Source of the DNA: Bacteroidales bacterium
Lineage (GTDB): Bacteria > Bacteroidota > Bacteroidia > Bacteroidales > UBA932
DNA length: 64,000 nucleotides
NCBI GenBank assembly: GCA_021371955.1
Contig: JAJFVD010000007.1
Location: 1-64,000 of the forward strand
Direction: 5' to 3'
Of this stretch, positions 36,392 to 44,778 are shown in pieces. The notes under the pieces were generated by a model. The model searched no databases. It had not been told where the DNA came from and saw nothing but the letters and a program-made list of their open reading frames with translations. Position numbers and translations under genes: made by a program. How positions within the stretch are numbered: position 1 is the first letter of the stretch; the number at the start of each line of letters is the position of its first letter.

Positions 36392-36404
36392 ACCCTAAAA
36401 TTTT

Positions 36405-36478
36405 GGCCCCGTAGCTCAACTGAATAGAGTTTCTGACTACGGATCAGGCGGTTACAGGTTTGAATCCTGTCGGGGTCA
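36405..36478 (+). tRNA. tRNA-Arg (anticodon ACG)
   Basis: The acceptor stem GGCCCCG (36405-36411) pairs with CGGGGTC (36471-36477) with one G-T pair, followed by discriminator A. The anticodon stem TCTGA/TCAGG encloses CTACGGA, so the anticodon is ACG (its A is normally edited to inosine). GGTTTGAATCC is the T-loop. The terminal CCA is not encoded and must be added. It starts 13 bases after the rplS stop. Confidence 0.95.
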
Positions 36479-36489
36479 CTACCAATTAA

Positions 36490-36530
36490 AGAGAAGGCAA
36501 TCGAGAAATCGGATGCCTTCTCTTTTTTTT
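36490..36530 (+). terminator. Terminator after tRNA-Arg
   Basis: AGAGAAGGCA (36490-36499) pairs perfectly with TGCCTTCTCT (36514-36523) and is followed by seven to eight T. Confidence 0.85.
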
Positions 36531-36590
36531 ATGGTATGAATTATGTAATCTTTTATAAGAATTATATAACACTATTTTTTTATCAGCATG

Positions 36591-36598
36591 TAGCTTTG
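36591..36598 (+). promoter_or_regulatory. Candidate -7 box
   Basis: TAGCTTTG matches TAnnTTTG, 26 bases before the start of the next gene. No clear -33 element is visible. Confidence 0.35.
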
Positions 36599-36624
36599 CT
36601 CATAATATTTAATAAAAAATTATC

Positions 36625-37119
36625 GTGAAAAAAATAATTCTATTAGTAGTCATTTTAACCGGAGGATTTCTGAGTCAAACAGCAAGTGCCCAGGTTACAT
36701 TCAGAGTAAATATAAGCAGTCAGCCAATATGGGGACCATCGGGTTATGACCATGTTGAATATTATTATCTGCCGGAAATTGAGGCATATTATTATGTCCC
36801 AACACGCCAGTATATTTATCTGTATAACGGACGTTGGATTACAAGATCATATTTGCCACAGCGTTACAGGGACTTTGACCTGTATAACACCAGAAAAATT
36901 GTTGTAAATGACAGAAAACCGTACATGCGTCATAACGAATACAAGTCAAAATACTCCAATTACAGAGATCATCAGAACCAACAGTCAATCAGAGATAGCC
37001 GTGATTCAAAATATTACCAGAATAGAAGACATCCTGAGTACTATAACTGGAAAATGAATCAGAGAAATCAGAAACACAACAAACAAAGAGAACATCAGAA
37101 AAGTAGGGGAAATAAATAA
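36625..37119 (+). CDS. Secreted tyrosine- and arginine-rich protein of unknown function
   Basis: 164 residues. Signal peptide to about residue 22 (LTGGFLSQTASA). The middle is rich in tyrosine and aromatic residues (GYDHVEYYYLPEIEAYYYVPTRQYIYLYNGRWI), the C-terminal half in Arg, Lys, Asn and Gln (KMNQRNQKHNKQREHQKSRGNK). The first part resembles small secreted Bacteroidetes proteins with the YYYLP..YYV motif, whose role is not known. It stands alone between two terminators. Confidence 0.75.
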   Translation: MKKIILLVVILTGGFLSQTASAQVTFRVNISSQPIWGPSGYDHVEYYYLPEIEAYYYVPTRQYIYLYNGRWITRSYLPQRYRDFDLYNTRKIVVNDRKPYMRHNEYKSKYSNYRDHQNQQSIRDSRDSKYYQNRRHPEYYNWKMNQRNQKHNKQREHQKSRGNK

Positions 37120-37184
37120 TAATATTAGTTGAAGATTCGGCCTGCAGAGGCATTTTTATAGGTTAAGTTTAGGTTAGTTCAAAG

Positions 37185-37215
37185 AAAAGGCAGCCGGGAA
37201 ACCGGTTGCCTTTTT
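37185..37215. terminator. Bidirectional terminator between two convergent genes
   Basis: AAAAGGCAGCCGG (37185-37197) pairs with CCGGTTGCCTTTT (37202-37214) around a GAAA tetraloop, with A and T runs at the two sides. It can end both the plus-strand gene before it and the minus-strand gene after it. Confidence 0.75.
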
Positions 37216-37230
37216 GATTTAATCCCGTTG

Positions 37231-37713
37231 TTAAATTATACGAGAAATAATTACTACATAATTCTTTCCGTATTTTTTTGCGCATTTTGGGCATGTTGTA
37301 TACCACATATACATCTTTTCCATATTCATTCCCTTCGATTTAAGAATCTGAATATAGTCCTTGCACCATTTGTCTGTATCCTTGAAGTCTCCTTCATAGA
37401 CTTTGCTGTAAAAAGTACCGCTTAGAGATTTGTTTTCTGCACCCGGAACTTCTTTGTCTACAGCAACATAAATATCCATATTCCACATAGAAGTGTGGTC
37501 CGACAGGCATAGCCAGTCGGTCATGACGGCACCTGCGGCAGATACCTTTTTGTCTACCCTTCTAATTGCCGATGCAAAACCGAAAGGCATATAAAAGATT
37601 GTAAATACACTGTCTTTTACGAATGGTTTGTTTGTCCATTCGAAAGTCTTGTCATCCCAGGGCACAGGGTCGAAGGGAGGACAGCACTCAGGAGTTTGTT
37701 GAATTGATGACAT
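37231..37713 (-). CDS. Conserved hypothetical protein with C-terminal CPKC motif
   Basis: 160 residues. I recognise no named family with certainty. It begins SSIQQTPECCPPFDPVPWDDKTFEW and has a C-terminal CPKCAKKYGKNYVVIISRI. The CxxC looks like a metal ligand pair. The middle (FGFASAIRRVDKKVSAAGAVMTDWLCLSDHTSMWNMDIYVAVDKEVPG) resembles the strand pattern of small-molecule-binding GyrI-like domains. No signal peptide or membrane segment, so cytoplasmic. It is a single-gene unit. Confidence 0.7.
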   Translation of the reverse strand: MSSIQQTPECCPPFDPVPWDDKTFEWTNKPFVKDSVFTIFYMPFGFASAIRRVDKKVSAAGAVMTDWLCLSDHTSMWNMDIYVAVDKEVPGAENKSLSGTFYSKVYEGDFKDTDKWCKDYIQILKSKGMNMEKMYMWYTTCPKCAKKYGKNYVVIISRII

Positions 37714-37896
37714 AATGGATTTAAAATAAAACTAAAAATAAGAAAAAAATGGTTAATAAATTTAAATTATTACGAGAGTGTAAAAATAGACATTTTGCAA
37801 AGTAGGGTTTTTACCATTTGGTGACAGTGTGATAAATTTCCATTTTATCTTTATAATGAAAAGAATATACAGATACATTACTTAAAACAAATTATC

Positions 37897-38556
37897 ATGA
37901 AAAAATTATTGTTAGTTGGTTTTGTCTTATTTTGCTTTATCGGTGTAAATGCACAAACTAAAAAAGGTAATCCCTATCACACCTCCGGGACAAAGGAATA
38001 TCAGGCTGTAACTGCTAAACTTCTTGGAGAATGGGACATTTCTTCGTTCACAAAGGGAAAAACAGAACGAATAGGAACTGATTTTGACAAAGCATCTGTT
38101 GATTTCAGGGAATTTAATGAAAGAGGTGATGGCGGAGTAGCGATATTTCGTTTTACAATCCCTAAAGCTATTGTGGATGAAAGAGTCGCATCATACAATA
38201 AAAACGGTGATGCAGTAATTGTAGACAGTTATGTGATTGAAGCGTCAGTTGAATACAGAATTGACAAGACGGGGGATATCATATATTTTGAAAATCAGAT
38301 GAACAAACCTGTAATTACAGGAAGCGGTGATAAGTTTGAAAATTTTAAGGCCAAAGAAACTGATTTTATTACAGCTCAATCCGAACTTAAAAATCAGGGA
38401 GGAGCCACTAATTTGATGACAGCAAAAATTCTGAAATCAATCTCTTCAACTGAATTTATACCAAGAATTCCTACTCAGGTAAACTATAAAAACATCACCG
38501 ATAATAGTGCCGATTTGATAACTATTTCAAAAACAAACTTTAAACTCATCAGGTAA
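37897..38556 (+). CDS. Secreted lipocalin-like hypothetical protein
   Basis: 219 residues with a signal peptide (LLVGFVLFCFIGVNAQ, cleavage near residue 19). The start of the mature part, KLLGEWDISSFTKGK, then many alternating beta strands, suggests a lipocalin-like barrel as in several Bacteroidetes secreted proteins. No catalytic motif is visible. It is not in an operon: the minus-strand gene before it is divergent and the next gene is convergent. Confidence 0.65.
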   Translation: MKKLLLVGFVLFCFIGVNAQTKKGNPYHTSGTKEYQAVTAKLLGEWDISSFTKGKTERIGTDFDKASVDFREFNERGDGGVAIFRFTIPKAIVDERVASYNKNGDAVIVDSYVIEASVEYRIDKTGDIIYFENQMNKPVITGSGDKFENFKAKETDFITAQSELKNQGGATNLMTAKILKSISSTEFIPRIPTQVNYKNITDNSADLITISKTNFKLIR

Positions 38557-38560
38557 ATAG

Positions 38561-39256
38561 TTATCGCTCCCTGTTTAATTTTGCTTCAAGTAATTCTCGC
38601 TTTATTTTTCTGCCGTGCCCCGGCAAAAAGAGAACACACCCCGTATCAAGAAGTTTTTTCCAGCTCTTTCTCATTAAAGGAACATCGTTGGCAAAGGGAG
38701 GAAAGATTGAACCGGGGAATACTCCAAACATCGCATCCCCAACAATTGCAATTTCGCGATCCACTATAACGCTTATTGAACCCTGAGAGTGGCCGGGAGT
38801 GTGGATGATTTCGACATTTAGCCCAATGTCGTTAAGTGTCAGATAATCATCTACCGGAACATCAACGGGAAATGGTGTGAAAGGAGCCACTTTTCGCTCA
38901 AGCCGTTTGCCAAGATATGCAACTGGCCGGGTAACAAACAATGTCGCTTTTGGAAGCGGGCCATATCCTTTTTGTGCAAATTCACTCTCATATTTGCTCA
39001 TAATAATCTTACATCCTTCCTGATTTTTAATCTTCGAAGTGTTGTCGCAATGGTCATAATGGGCATGGGTGATAATAAGAATGTCTATTTTTGCACAATA
39101 AAGCTGGGTGAAGCTTCTAAGCAGATTGTTGTATGAAGATTTACTCCCGGTATCAACAAGTATATTATGGGTCCCGGTTGCAATGAGGTATGCATTACCC
39201 CGAAATGGCAGCAACTTAGTTACTTTATAACCGCTCTTTGTAGTCCACGTTTTCAT
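38561..39256 (-). CDS. Metallo-beta-lactamase-fold hydrolase
   Basis: 231 residues. THAHYDHCDN is the HxHxDH zinc motif, and HTPGHSQGSISV, VGDAMFG and LPGHGRKI supply the other metal ligands. The family covers glyoxalase II, thiolesterases, persulfide dioxygenases and lactonases; nothing here fixes the substrate. It starts 4 bases inside the end of the DUF3788-like gene and is probably co-transcribed with it and the hydrolase gene. Confidence 0.9.
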   Translation of the reverse strand: MKTWTTKSGYKVTKLLPFRGNAYLIATGTHNILVDTGSKSSYNNLLRSFTQLYCAKIDILIITHAHYDHCDNTSKIKNQEGCKIIMSKYESEFAQKGYGPLPKATLFVTRPVAYLGKRLERKVAPFTPFPVDVPVDDYLTLNDIGLNVEIIHTPGHSQGSISVIVDREIAIVGDAMFGVFPGSIFPPFANDVPLMRKSWKKLLDTGCVLFLPGHGRKIKRELLEAKLNRER

Positions 39257-39675
39257 TTGATGCTTTTCTTGAATTCTATAATCTTCAATACATCATCAAT
39301 CTGACTCATTTCTTTAATAGCAATCACTAAAGGAATTAGTTTGCCAATGTTTTTACTTTTCAGGAACGACTCCTTTATTGTGGGGGCAATTTTTAGTCCT
39401 TCTATTCCGGATTTACTTTTTTCTGTGAAGAAGAAGCTCACTTTGAAGCAATCACTCCATACAGATAACCACATTACAGTTTTTTTTCTGAATGTATTTT
39501 TGCAAAGCCATGCCTTTCCGTCCTTATAGTAATTCCATTCCATTTGGAGGCTGTGCGGCTCATAGGTTATTTTAGAAACTAACTCCGCATAGACATCATA
39601 TATGTCGCCTAAATTCAGCTTTAAAACACCGTCATCGGGAAACGGATTCTCTTCTCGAAGTAATTGCGTTTCCAT
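39253..39675 (-). CDS. DUF3788-family protein
   Basis: 140 residues. The pattern YAELVSKI...LQMEWNYYKDGKAWLCKNTFRKKTVMWLSVWSDCFKVSFFFTEKS is that of DUF3788, a small cytosolic fold of unknown function. The stop overlaps the MBL gene start by 4 bases, and the start is 2 bases after the hydrolase stop, so three genes form a compact operon. Confidence 0.8.
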   Translation of the reverse strand: METQLLREENPFPDDGVLKLNLGDIYDVYAELVSKITYEPHSLQMEWNYYKDGKAWLCKNTFRKKTVMWLSVWSDCFKVSFFFTEKSKSGIEGLKIAPTIKESFLKSKNIGKLIPLVIAIKEMSQIDDVLKIIEFKKSIK

Positions 39676-39676
39676 A

Positions 39677-40798
39677 TTATTCAGCCTTAAATTCTAAAAG
39701 AGCTTTAGATTTTTCGATAATAATAGAGTTGAATTTTTCTTTTTCTTCCATTATTGGACTATGGGCAGAATTTTCAAAAGTAATGAACTCTTTCTCAGGA
39801 GCCTTTAGCAGGTCAAAAAAGTCTTTGGCAACGATATAAGGCGTCTGATAATCAAATTTGCCCTGAAAAATATATACAGGAATCTGCATACTGTCAATTT
39901 CATTCGTAAGGTTTTTATTCATTACTTCCGGCCAAAGATGCTCGAGTGAAAACATACTGGCAGGCATGTAATTAAGCTTCTCGCTTAAAGTGTACTCTTT
40001 TGCATCCAGAATCATTTTAATAACAGGCCACATACTAGTCATCTTATGAGTAACTCCGCCACCAAATCTGGATACATAATTCCTTTCATACATAATGAAA
40101 TTTATCCATTTGTCGCTGGTTGCAAGCGAATCGGGGAAAGTCATTGATGAAAGTTTCTTTATTGCTTTCTCGTCATTCCGGATTTTTGCCTGTTCCTTAA
40201 CCCATTCAAATGATACTCTCTCTCCCCTGTATTGGTCGCATACCTGACCTATTCCAAAATATGCATAAAATAGTTCAGGATATTGATAGGAGGTAAGAAT
40301 CCCAAGAAGTGAACCCCACGAATGTCCCATCAAAAATATTTTTTTCTGATTGAACCGCTTTGCCAGAATCAAGCTCAGTTCTTTGGTATCTGAAATGAAT
40401 TGCGACAGGTTCATGCTTTCGCCCAGAACTTGCTTTGAGAACGATTTGCCTGCACCGCGCTGTTCCCAGTAAACCATAACAAAGTCGTTCTCCAAATCGG
40501 GATTGGTTGCTTTCATAAATGAATATTCCGGACTCCCGGGACCCCCATGAAGAAACAACATTACAGGTTTAGTAGAATCGGCACCGCGAACAATAAGATA
40601 TTGTTCAACTCCGCCAAGCATAATTTTTTCAATTGAAGAGATGCTCCCGGAAAGAACTTTACCATTTGAGTCAAGGATAGGATCAGCTTTGCCCGGACTC
40701 TTGATCCACAGAACTGTAGTAATAACTAAAGTAATTAATACTAACACTAATACTATGTAGAGTAGTATTTTTGAACCCTTTTTTAAATATTTATTCAT
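39677..40798 (-). CDS. Membrane-anchored alpha/beta hydrolase (proline iminopeptidase-like)
   Basis: 373 residues from ATG 40798; the longer frame to 40879 adds residues outside the fold. One N-terminal membrane helix (SKILLYIVLVLVLITLVITTVLW) anchors the enzyme. The oxyanion motif HGGPGSPEYS, nucleophile GHSWGSLLG, acid near QGKFDYQTP and His in FENSAHSP make the catalytic triad of the S33 peptidase and hydrolase family. The substrate is unknown. A divergent MarR regulator is 115 bases away and may control it. Confidence 0.85.
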   Translation of the reverse strand: MNKYLKKGSKILLYIVLVLVLITLVITTVLWIKSPGKADPILDSNGKVLSGSISSIEKIMLGGVEQYLIVRGADSTKPVMLFLHGGPGSPEYSFMKATNPDLENDFVMVYWEQRGAGKSFSKQVLGESMNLSQFISDTKELSLILAKRFNQKKIFLMGHSWGSLLGILTSYQYPELFYAYFGIGQVCDQYRGERVSFEWVKEQAKIRNDEKAIKKLSSMTFPDSLATSDKWINFIMYERNYVSRFGGGVTHKMTSMWPVIKMILDAKEYTLSEKLNYMPASMFSLEHLWPEVMNKNLTNEIDSMQIPVYIFQGKFDYQTPYIVAKDFFDLLKAPEKEFITFENSAHSPIMEEKEKFNSIIIEKSKALLEFKAE

Positions 40799-40834
40799 TT
40801 CTTTAAAGATTTGATTATTCACAGGTTTTCTGTT

Positions 40835-40891
40835 TTCAAATATACCAAACTCCTGCAATATTATAATTAAAAAAAACATCTTATATTTGAA
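40835..40891. promoter_or_regulatory. Divergent promoters of the hydrolase and marR-like genes
   Basis: Each direction has a TATATTTG -7 box (minus strand 40837-40844, plus strand 40882-40889). Together they form the inverted repeat TTCAAATATA (40835-40844) and TATATTTGAA (40882-40891), 37 bases apart. The hydrolase start is 39 bases from its box, and the MarR start is 25 from its own. Confidence 0.5.
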
Positions 40892-40913
40892 CTCCTAAAA
40901 CTACGATGGAATT

Positions 40914-41351
40914 ATGAATATTTTTATGTTGAATGATTCGATTAACTTTTTAGTTAGTAAAACAGCACAAAAATTTAAATTAGAACTTAACAGAAAACTT
41001 AAAAAATCGGGACTTGACATCAGCAGCGATCAATGGACAGTTTTAATGTATTTATCGGACAATAACGGACCTACACAAACGGATCTGGCACAGAAACTTT
41101 ATAAGGACAGAGCCAATCTTACACGTATTCTCGACTTAATGGAAAAGAGCCAGCTGGTAGAGAGGCAGAGAAGCTCAACCGACAGGAGGGAATACAATGT
41201 TTTTATTACAGAAAAAGGAACATCATTAATTCCGCAGCTAAAGATAATCGGAGATTCTGTAATGGATAAAGCGCTTAAAGGTGCCAATGCGGAAGAGATC
41301 AAGGGAATAAAACATTTTTTAAATAAATTATTCATTAATTTGGATAATTAA
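40914..41351 (+). CDS. MarR-family transcriptional regulator
   Basis: 145 residues. A dimerisation helix region precedes the winged helix-turn-helix: GPTQTDLAQKLYKDRANLTRILDLMEKSQLVERQRSSTDRREYNVFITEKG, which contains the MarR signature with the DRR wing. Such proteins repress genes until they bind a phenolic or other small molecule. It is divergent from the hydrolase operon, the usual arrangement for a local repressor. The inducer is unknown. Confidence 0.9.
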   Translation: MNIFMLNDSINFLVSKTAQKFKLELNRKLKKSGLDISSDQWTVLMYLSDNNGPTQTDLAQKLYKDRANLTRILDLMEKSQLVERQRSSTDRREYNVFITEKGTSLIPQLKIIGDSVMDKALKGANAEEIKGIKHFLNKLFINLDN

Positions 41352-41487
41352 TTTTTTTTATTTTATCTTTGATATGACAAATAATGTTGTATCAAATTGT
41401 GCTGCTACAAACAATAGGATTAGCTTAATTGTCTTTTACTGGGGAGTAGTTAACCCCGATAAAACATTTTCATTTAGTTTGGTTGGT

Positions 41488-41518
41488 AAAGAGTGCCCAT
41501 TTTGATTGAGCACTCTTT
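41488..41518 (+). terminator. Hairpin in the gap before SusC
   Basis: The interval 41352-41652 is about 300 bases without a gene. It contains a nine-base stem AAAGAGTGC/GCACTCTTT (41488-41496, 41510-41518) followed by TATATCAAGCTTTTT, likely ending the marR transcript. Otherwise it is AT-rich; I see no convincing promoter for susC. Confidence 0.5.
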
Positions 41519-41652
41519 ATATCAAGCTTTTTAAAATTGTTATAACAAAAATTGTCATGTCATTTTAATAAATTGAAACGGATACATTCTGAAAAATTCC
41601 TAAACAGTACAAAACAAATATTTAAACTATTCACTAATTTAATTTAATGTAA

Positions 41653-44600
41653 ATGAAAAAATTCAGATTACTTCTTGCGGCACTTTTGTTGTTTGCGGGA
41701 AACGTGCTGGAAGCACAGACATCGACTGTAACTGGTACAGTTATAGATGCTGCAGACGGAACACCAATGATAGGTGTTACAGCTGTGATTAAAGGAACAC
41801 GGACAGGTGTCTCTACAGACATTAATGGAAAGTACGAGATTAAAAATGTACCACCTGCCTCTACATTAGTGTTCCAATTTATCGGATATGTAACTCAGGA
41901 GGTTTTAGTCGGAAGCCGGACCGTTATTGATATTAGACTTGAAAGAGACGCTATAGCTCTTGAAGAAGTGGTAATAACCGGTTATGGAGTAACAACCAAA
42001 AAAGCGTTTACAGGAGCTGCTACAGGCGTAAACAAAGAGAACATATCAAACAAATTTGAACCCAATCCAATCAAGAACCTTCAGGGAGTTGTTCCCGGTT
42101 TGCAAATGAATACAGGTTCGGGACAACCCGGAGCGCCATCTACAGTATTTATCAGGGGAAGAAACTCTCTGAACTCAGGAACTCAGCCTCTGTATGTTAT
42201 TGATGGAGTACCTATGGAGAGTGATTCACATGGTATCCGTTCAAGTGAACGTCAGGAAGTCTCGGCACTTTCTGCAATTAGTTCCGAAGATATAGAAAGT
42301 ATTACCGTTTTAAAGGATGCGACTGCTACATCTATTTATGGAGCAAGAGCAGCAAATGGTGTTATTGTGATAACTACTAAAAGAGGTAAAAAAGGCTTCT
42401 CGGTGAATTTTAGTGCAAAAGCAGGTGTTGAAGCAATGCCAAACTATCCAAAAGGGTATAAATCTCTAAACAGGGACCAATATCTGGAGATATCAAAAGA
42501 GGCACTGATGAATGCACATACTTATGCAGCAGGTTTAGGTAAAACATCATATTTTGATTACTATAACAATGCATATCAGCTTGGACTTCCATATACCGAT
42601 GCCGGCGCTTTAGAATTCCTCGGATGGTACAGCGGACTTGATGTAAGCGAAACCAATACAAACAACACAGACTGGATGAAAGAAGTAACAAGAAAAGGCG
42701 TTATCCAGAACTATTCGATTGAAATATTAGGCGGAGGAACCGAAGAAAGTTCTGCAAAATATTTTGTTTCGCTGGACTTTTTGGATAATAAGGCAATTGT
42801 AAGAGGCAAAGACCTAAGCCGTTATTCATTCAGGTTTAACTTTGATCAACAGCCTACAAAGGTTGTTAAATTCGGTTTTAATTCAAATCTGTCATACTCT
42901 GTCATAAATATGGGCGCCGGTGGCGGTTACTATTCAGATCCAATTACACAGGCAGTAATGCAGTCGCCTCTTTCGGCAGTTAAAAATGCAGATGGCAACT
43001 GGAATTTTGCAACAATAAACGGATATAACCCGGTTGCTCAGAGAAGTAAATTAGGAGATAAAAGCACAGCAAAGCAATATCGCGCACTCTTGTCTCCATA
43101 TCTTCAGATAAACTTTACAAAAGACCTTTATCTTTTGTCAAGAGTAGGTGTAGATGCCTTTATTCTGGATGAGTTTGGTTATTGGTCTTTTCTGCAGCCT
43201 CAGGGCAGCTCTATGAAAGGTATGGGCGAAAATGCATATACTGCGAATATCCTTTTGACCACTACCAATACCTTAAACTACATTAAGCAATTTGGCCAGA
43301 ACAATGTTAATATACTTCTTGGTCAGGAGGGACAAAGAACAAATTATAAATCCACTTATCTGTCTGGTTCCAACTATCCTGTTGACTATCTGAACGAAGT
43401 AACAAATACATCTACTCCGGGAAGTGCCTCAACAGACCAGAGAAGTCTTATTTTGAACTCATTCTTCTCAAGGGCAGAATATAGTTATGCAAACAAATAT
43501 TATTTGTCGGGAAGTTTCAGGTATGATGCATCATCTCGTTTCGGAAGCAATAACAGATGGGCACCATTTTGGTCTTTTGGAGCGAAATACAGACTCACAA
43601 ACGAAAACTTTATGAGCGGAACAGCAAATTGGCTTTCCGATGCAACAGTAAGAGCAAGTTATGGTACATCCGGAAATCAGCAGGTAGGTTCAGGCTGGTT
43701 TGCATCAAGGGACTTATACAATTTTGGATATAACTACAACAGCCTGCCTGGCAGCGGACGACTCCAGCTTGGAAATCCTGATCTCAGATGGGAGCAAACC
43801 AAAAAATTCAATGTGGGTATTGATTTGAGCCTGTTTAAAAGAATCAATATAACCGCAGACTACTATAATCACAAAACAACTGATATGGTATTTGCCGTTC
43901 CAATTTCGAGAACAACAGGTATGTCATTATTCTATCAGAATATTGGTGCTTTGTCCAACAAAGGTTTTGAGATTTCACTATCAGGAGATATCATTCAAAA
44001 AGAAGATTTGACATGGACAGTAACACTTAATGGATCGAAAAATATTAATACAGTCGAAAAGTTAAGCACAGACCTGCCTATTACAGGTACCACTACAATC
44101 ATTGAGCCAGGCAAAGACATATACACATTCAAGATGAAAGAGTGGGCGGGAGTTGATCCTCAAACCGGTACAGGGTTATGGTACAAAAATGAAACTGGGG
44201 ATGAAACAACTTCAAACTACAACCTGGCATCTAAACGATATGTTGGAAAGGCTTCTCCCGATTTTCAGGGAGGTATGACAAGTACGTTCAAATGGAAAGG
44301 ATTTGACTTTGGCTTCCAGATGAACTACTCTTTAGGCGGAAAAATCTACGGTAATAACCTCAGATACGACGAACATCTTGGAATGTCATTAGGCGAGAAT
44401 ATCAGAAGCTATGTATATGATAACAGATGGAAAAAACCTGGTGACATTGCGAAGGTACCAATGGTAGCTTTTATGTCAGGACGTTCAGAGAATTCACATT
44501 CCACACGATTTTTAATGGATGCTTCATATTTGAAAATCCGTTCCATAAATTTAGGTTACTCACTTCCTAAAGATTGGGTTAAAGGACTGGGAATGCAGAG

Positions 44601-44754
44601 CTTCAGGATATCTCTAAATGCCGATAACGTTTATACTTTCAGCAACAAAGATTACAGAGGTTTTGACCCATCCGGCATAGATGCAACCGGAGTTCAATGG
44701 TGGAACTATCCTATACCAAGAAACATAATGTTAGGAATAAGTGTTGGATTTTAA
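41653..44754 (+). CDS. SusC/RagA-type TonB-linked outer membrane receptor
   Basis: 1033 residues. Outer-membrane transporter that imports a ligand captured by its SusD partner. Signal peptide at 1-22; a carboxypeptidase-regulatory-like beta domain (VTGTVIDAADGTPMIGVTAVIKGTRTGVSTDINGKYEI) follows; the TonB-contact region is EEVVITGYGVTTKKAFTGA, then the plug (NLQGVVPGLQMNTGSGQPGAPSTVFIRGRNSL...PLYVIDGVP). The barrel ends IMLGISVGF. No sensor, sigma/anti-sigma or glycosidase is adjacent, and there are no enzymes in the locus, so the ligand (glycan, peptide or other) is unknown. Confidence 0.95.
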   Translation: MKKFRLLLAALLLFAGNVLEAQTSTVTGTVIDAADGTPMIGVTAVIKGTRTGVSTDINGKYEIKNVPPASTLVFQFIGYVTQEVLVGSRTVIDIRLERDAIALEEVVITGYGVTTKKAFTGAATGVNKENISNKFEPNPIKNLQGVVPGLQMNTGSGQPGAPSTVFIRGRNSLNSGTQPLYVIDGVPMESDSHGIRSSERQEVSALSAISSEDIESITVLKDATATSIYGARAANGVIVITTKRGKKGFSVNFSAKAGVEAMPNYPKGYKSLNRDQYLEISKEALMNAHTYAAGLGKTSYFDYYNNAYQLGLPYTDAGALEFLGWYSGLDVSETNTNNTDWMKEVTRKGVIQNYSIEILGGGTEESSAKYFVSLDFLDNKAIVRGKDLSRYSFRFNFDQQPTKVVKFGFNSNLSYSVINMGAGGGYYSDPITQAVMQSPLSAVKNADGNWNFATINGYNPVAQRSKLGDKSTAKQYRALLSPYLQINFTKDLYLLSRVGVDAFILDEFGYWSFLQPQGSSMKGMGENAYTANILLTTTNTLNYIKQFGQNNVNILLGQEGQRTNYKSTYLSGSNYPVDYLNEVTNTSTPGSASTDQRSLILNSFFSRAEYSYANKYYLSGSFRYDASSRFGSNNRWAPFWSFGAKYRLTNENFMSGTANWLSDATVRASYGTSGNQQVGSGWFASRDLYNFGYNYNSLPGSGRLQLGNPDLRWEQTKKFNVGIDLSLFKRINITADYYNHKTTDMVFAVPISRTTGMSLFYQNIGALSNKGFEISLSGDIIQKEDLTWTVTLNGSKNINTVEKLSTDLPITGTTTIIEPGKDIYTFKMKEWAGVDPQTGTGLWYKNETGDETTSNYNLASKRYVGKASPDFQGGMTSTFKWKGFDFGFQMNYSLGGKIYGNNLRYDEHLGMSLGENIRSYVYDNRWKKPGDIAKVPMVAFMSGRSENSHSTRFLMDASYLKIRSINLGYSLPKDWVKGLGMQSFRISLNADNVYTFSNKDYRGFDPSGIDATGVQWWNYPIPRNIMLGISVGF

Positions 44755-44778
44755 TTTATTAAATAATAGAAGAGTTTT

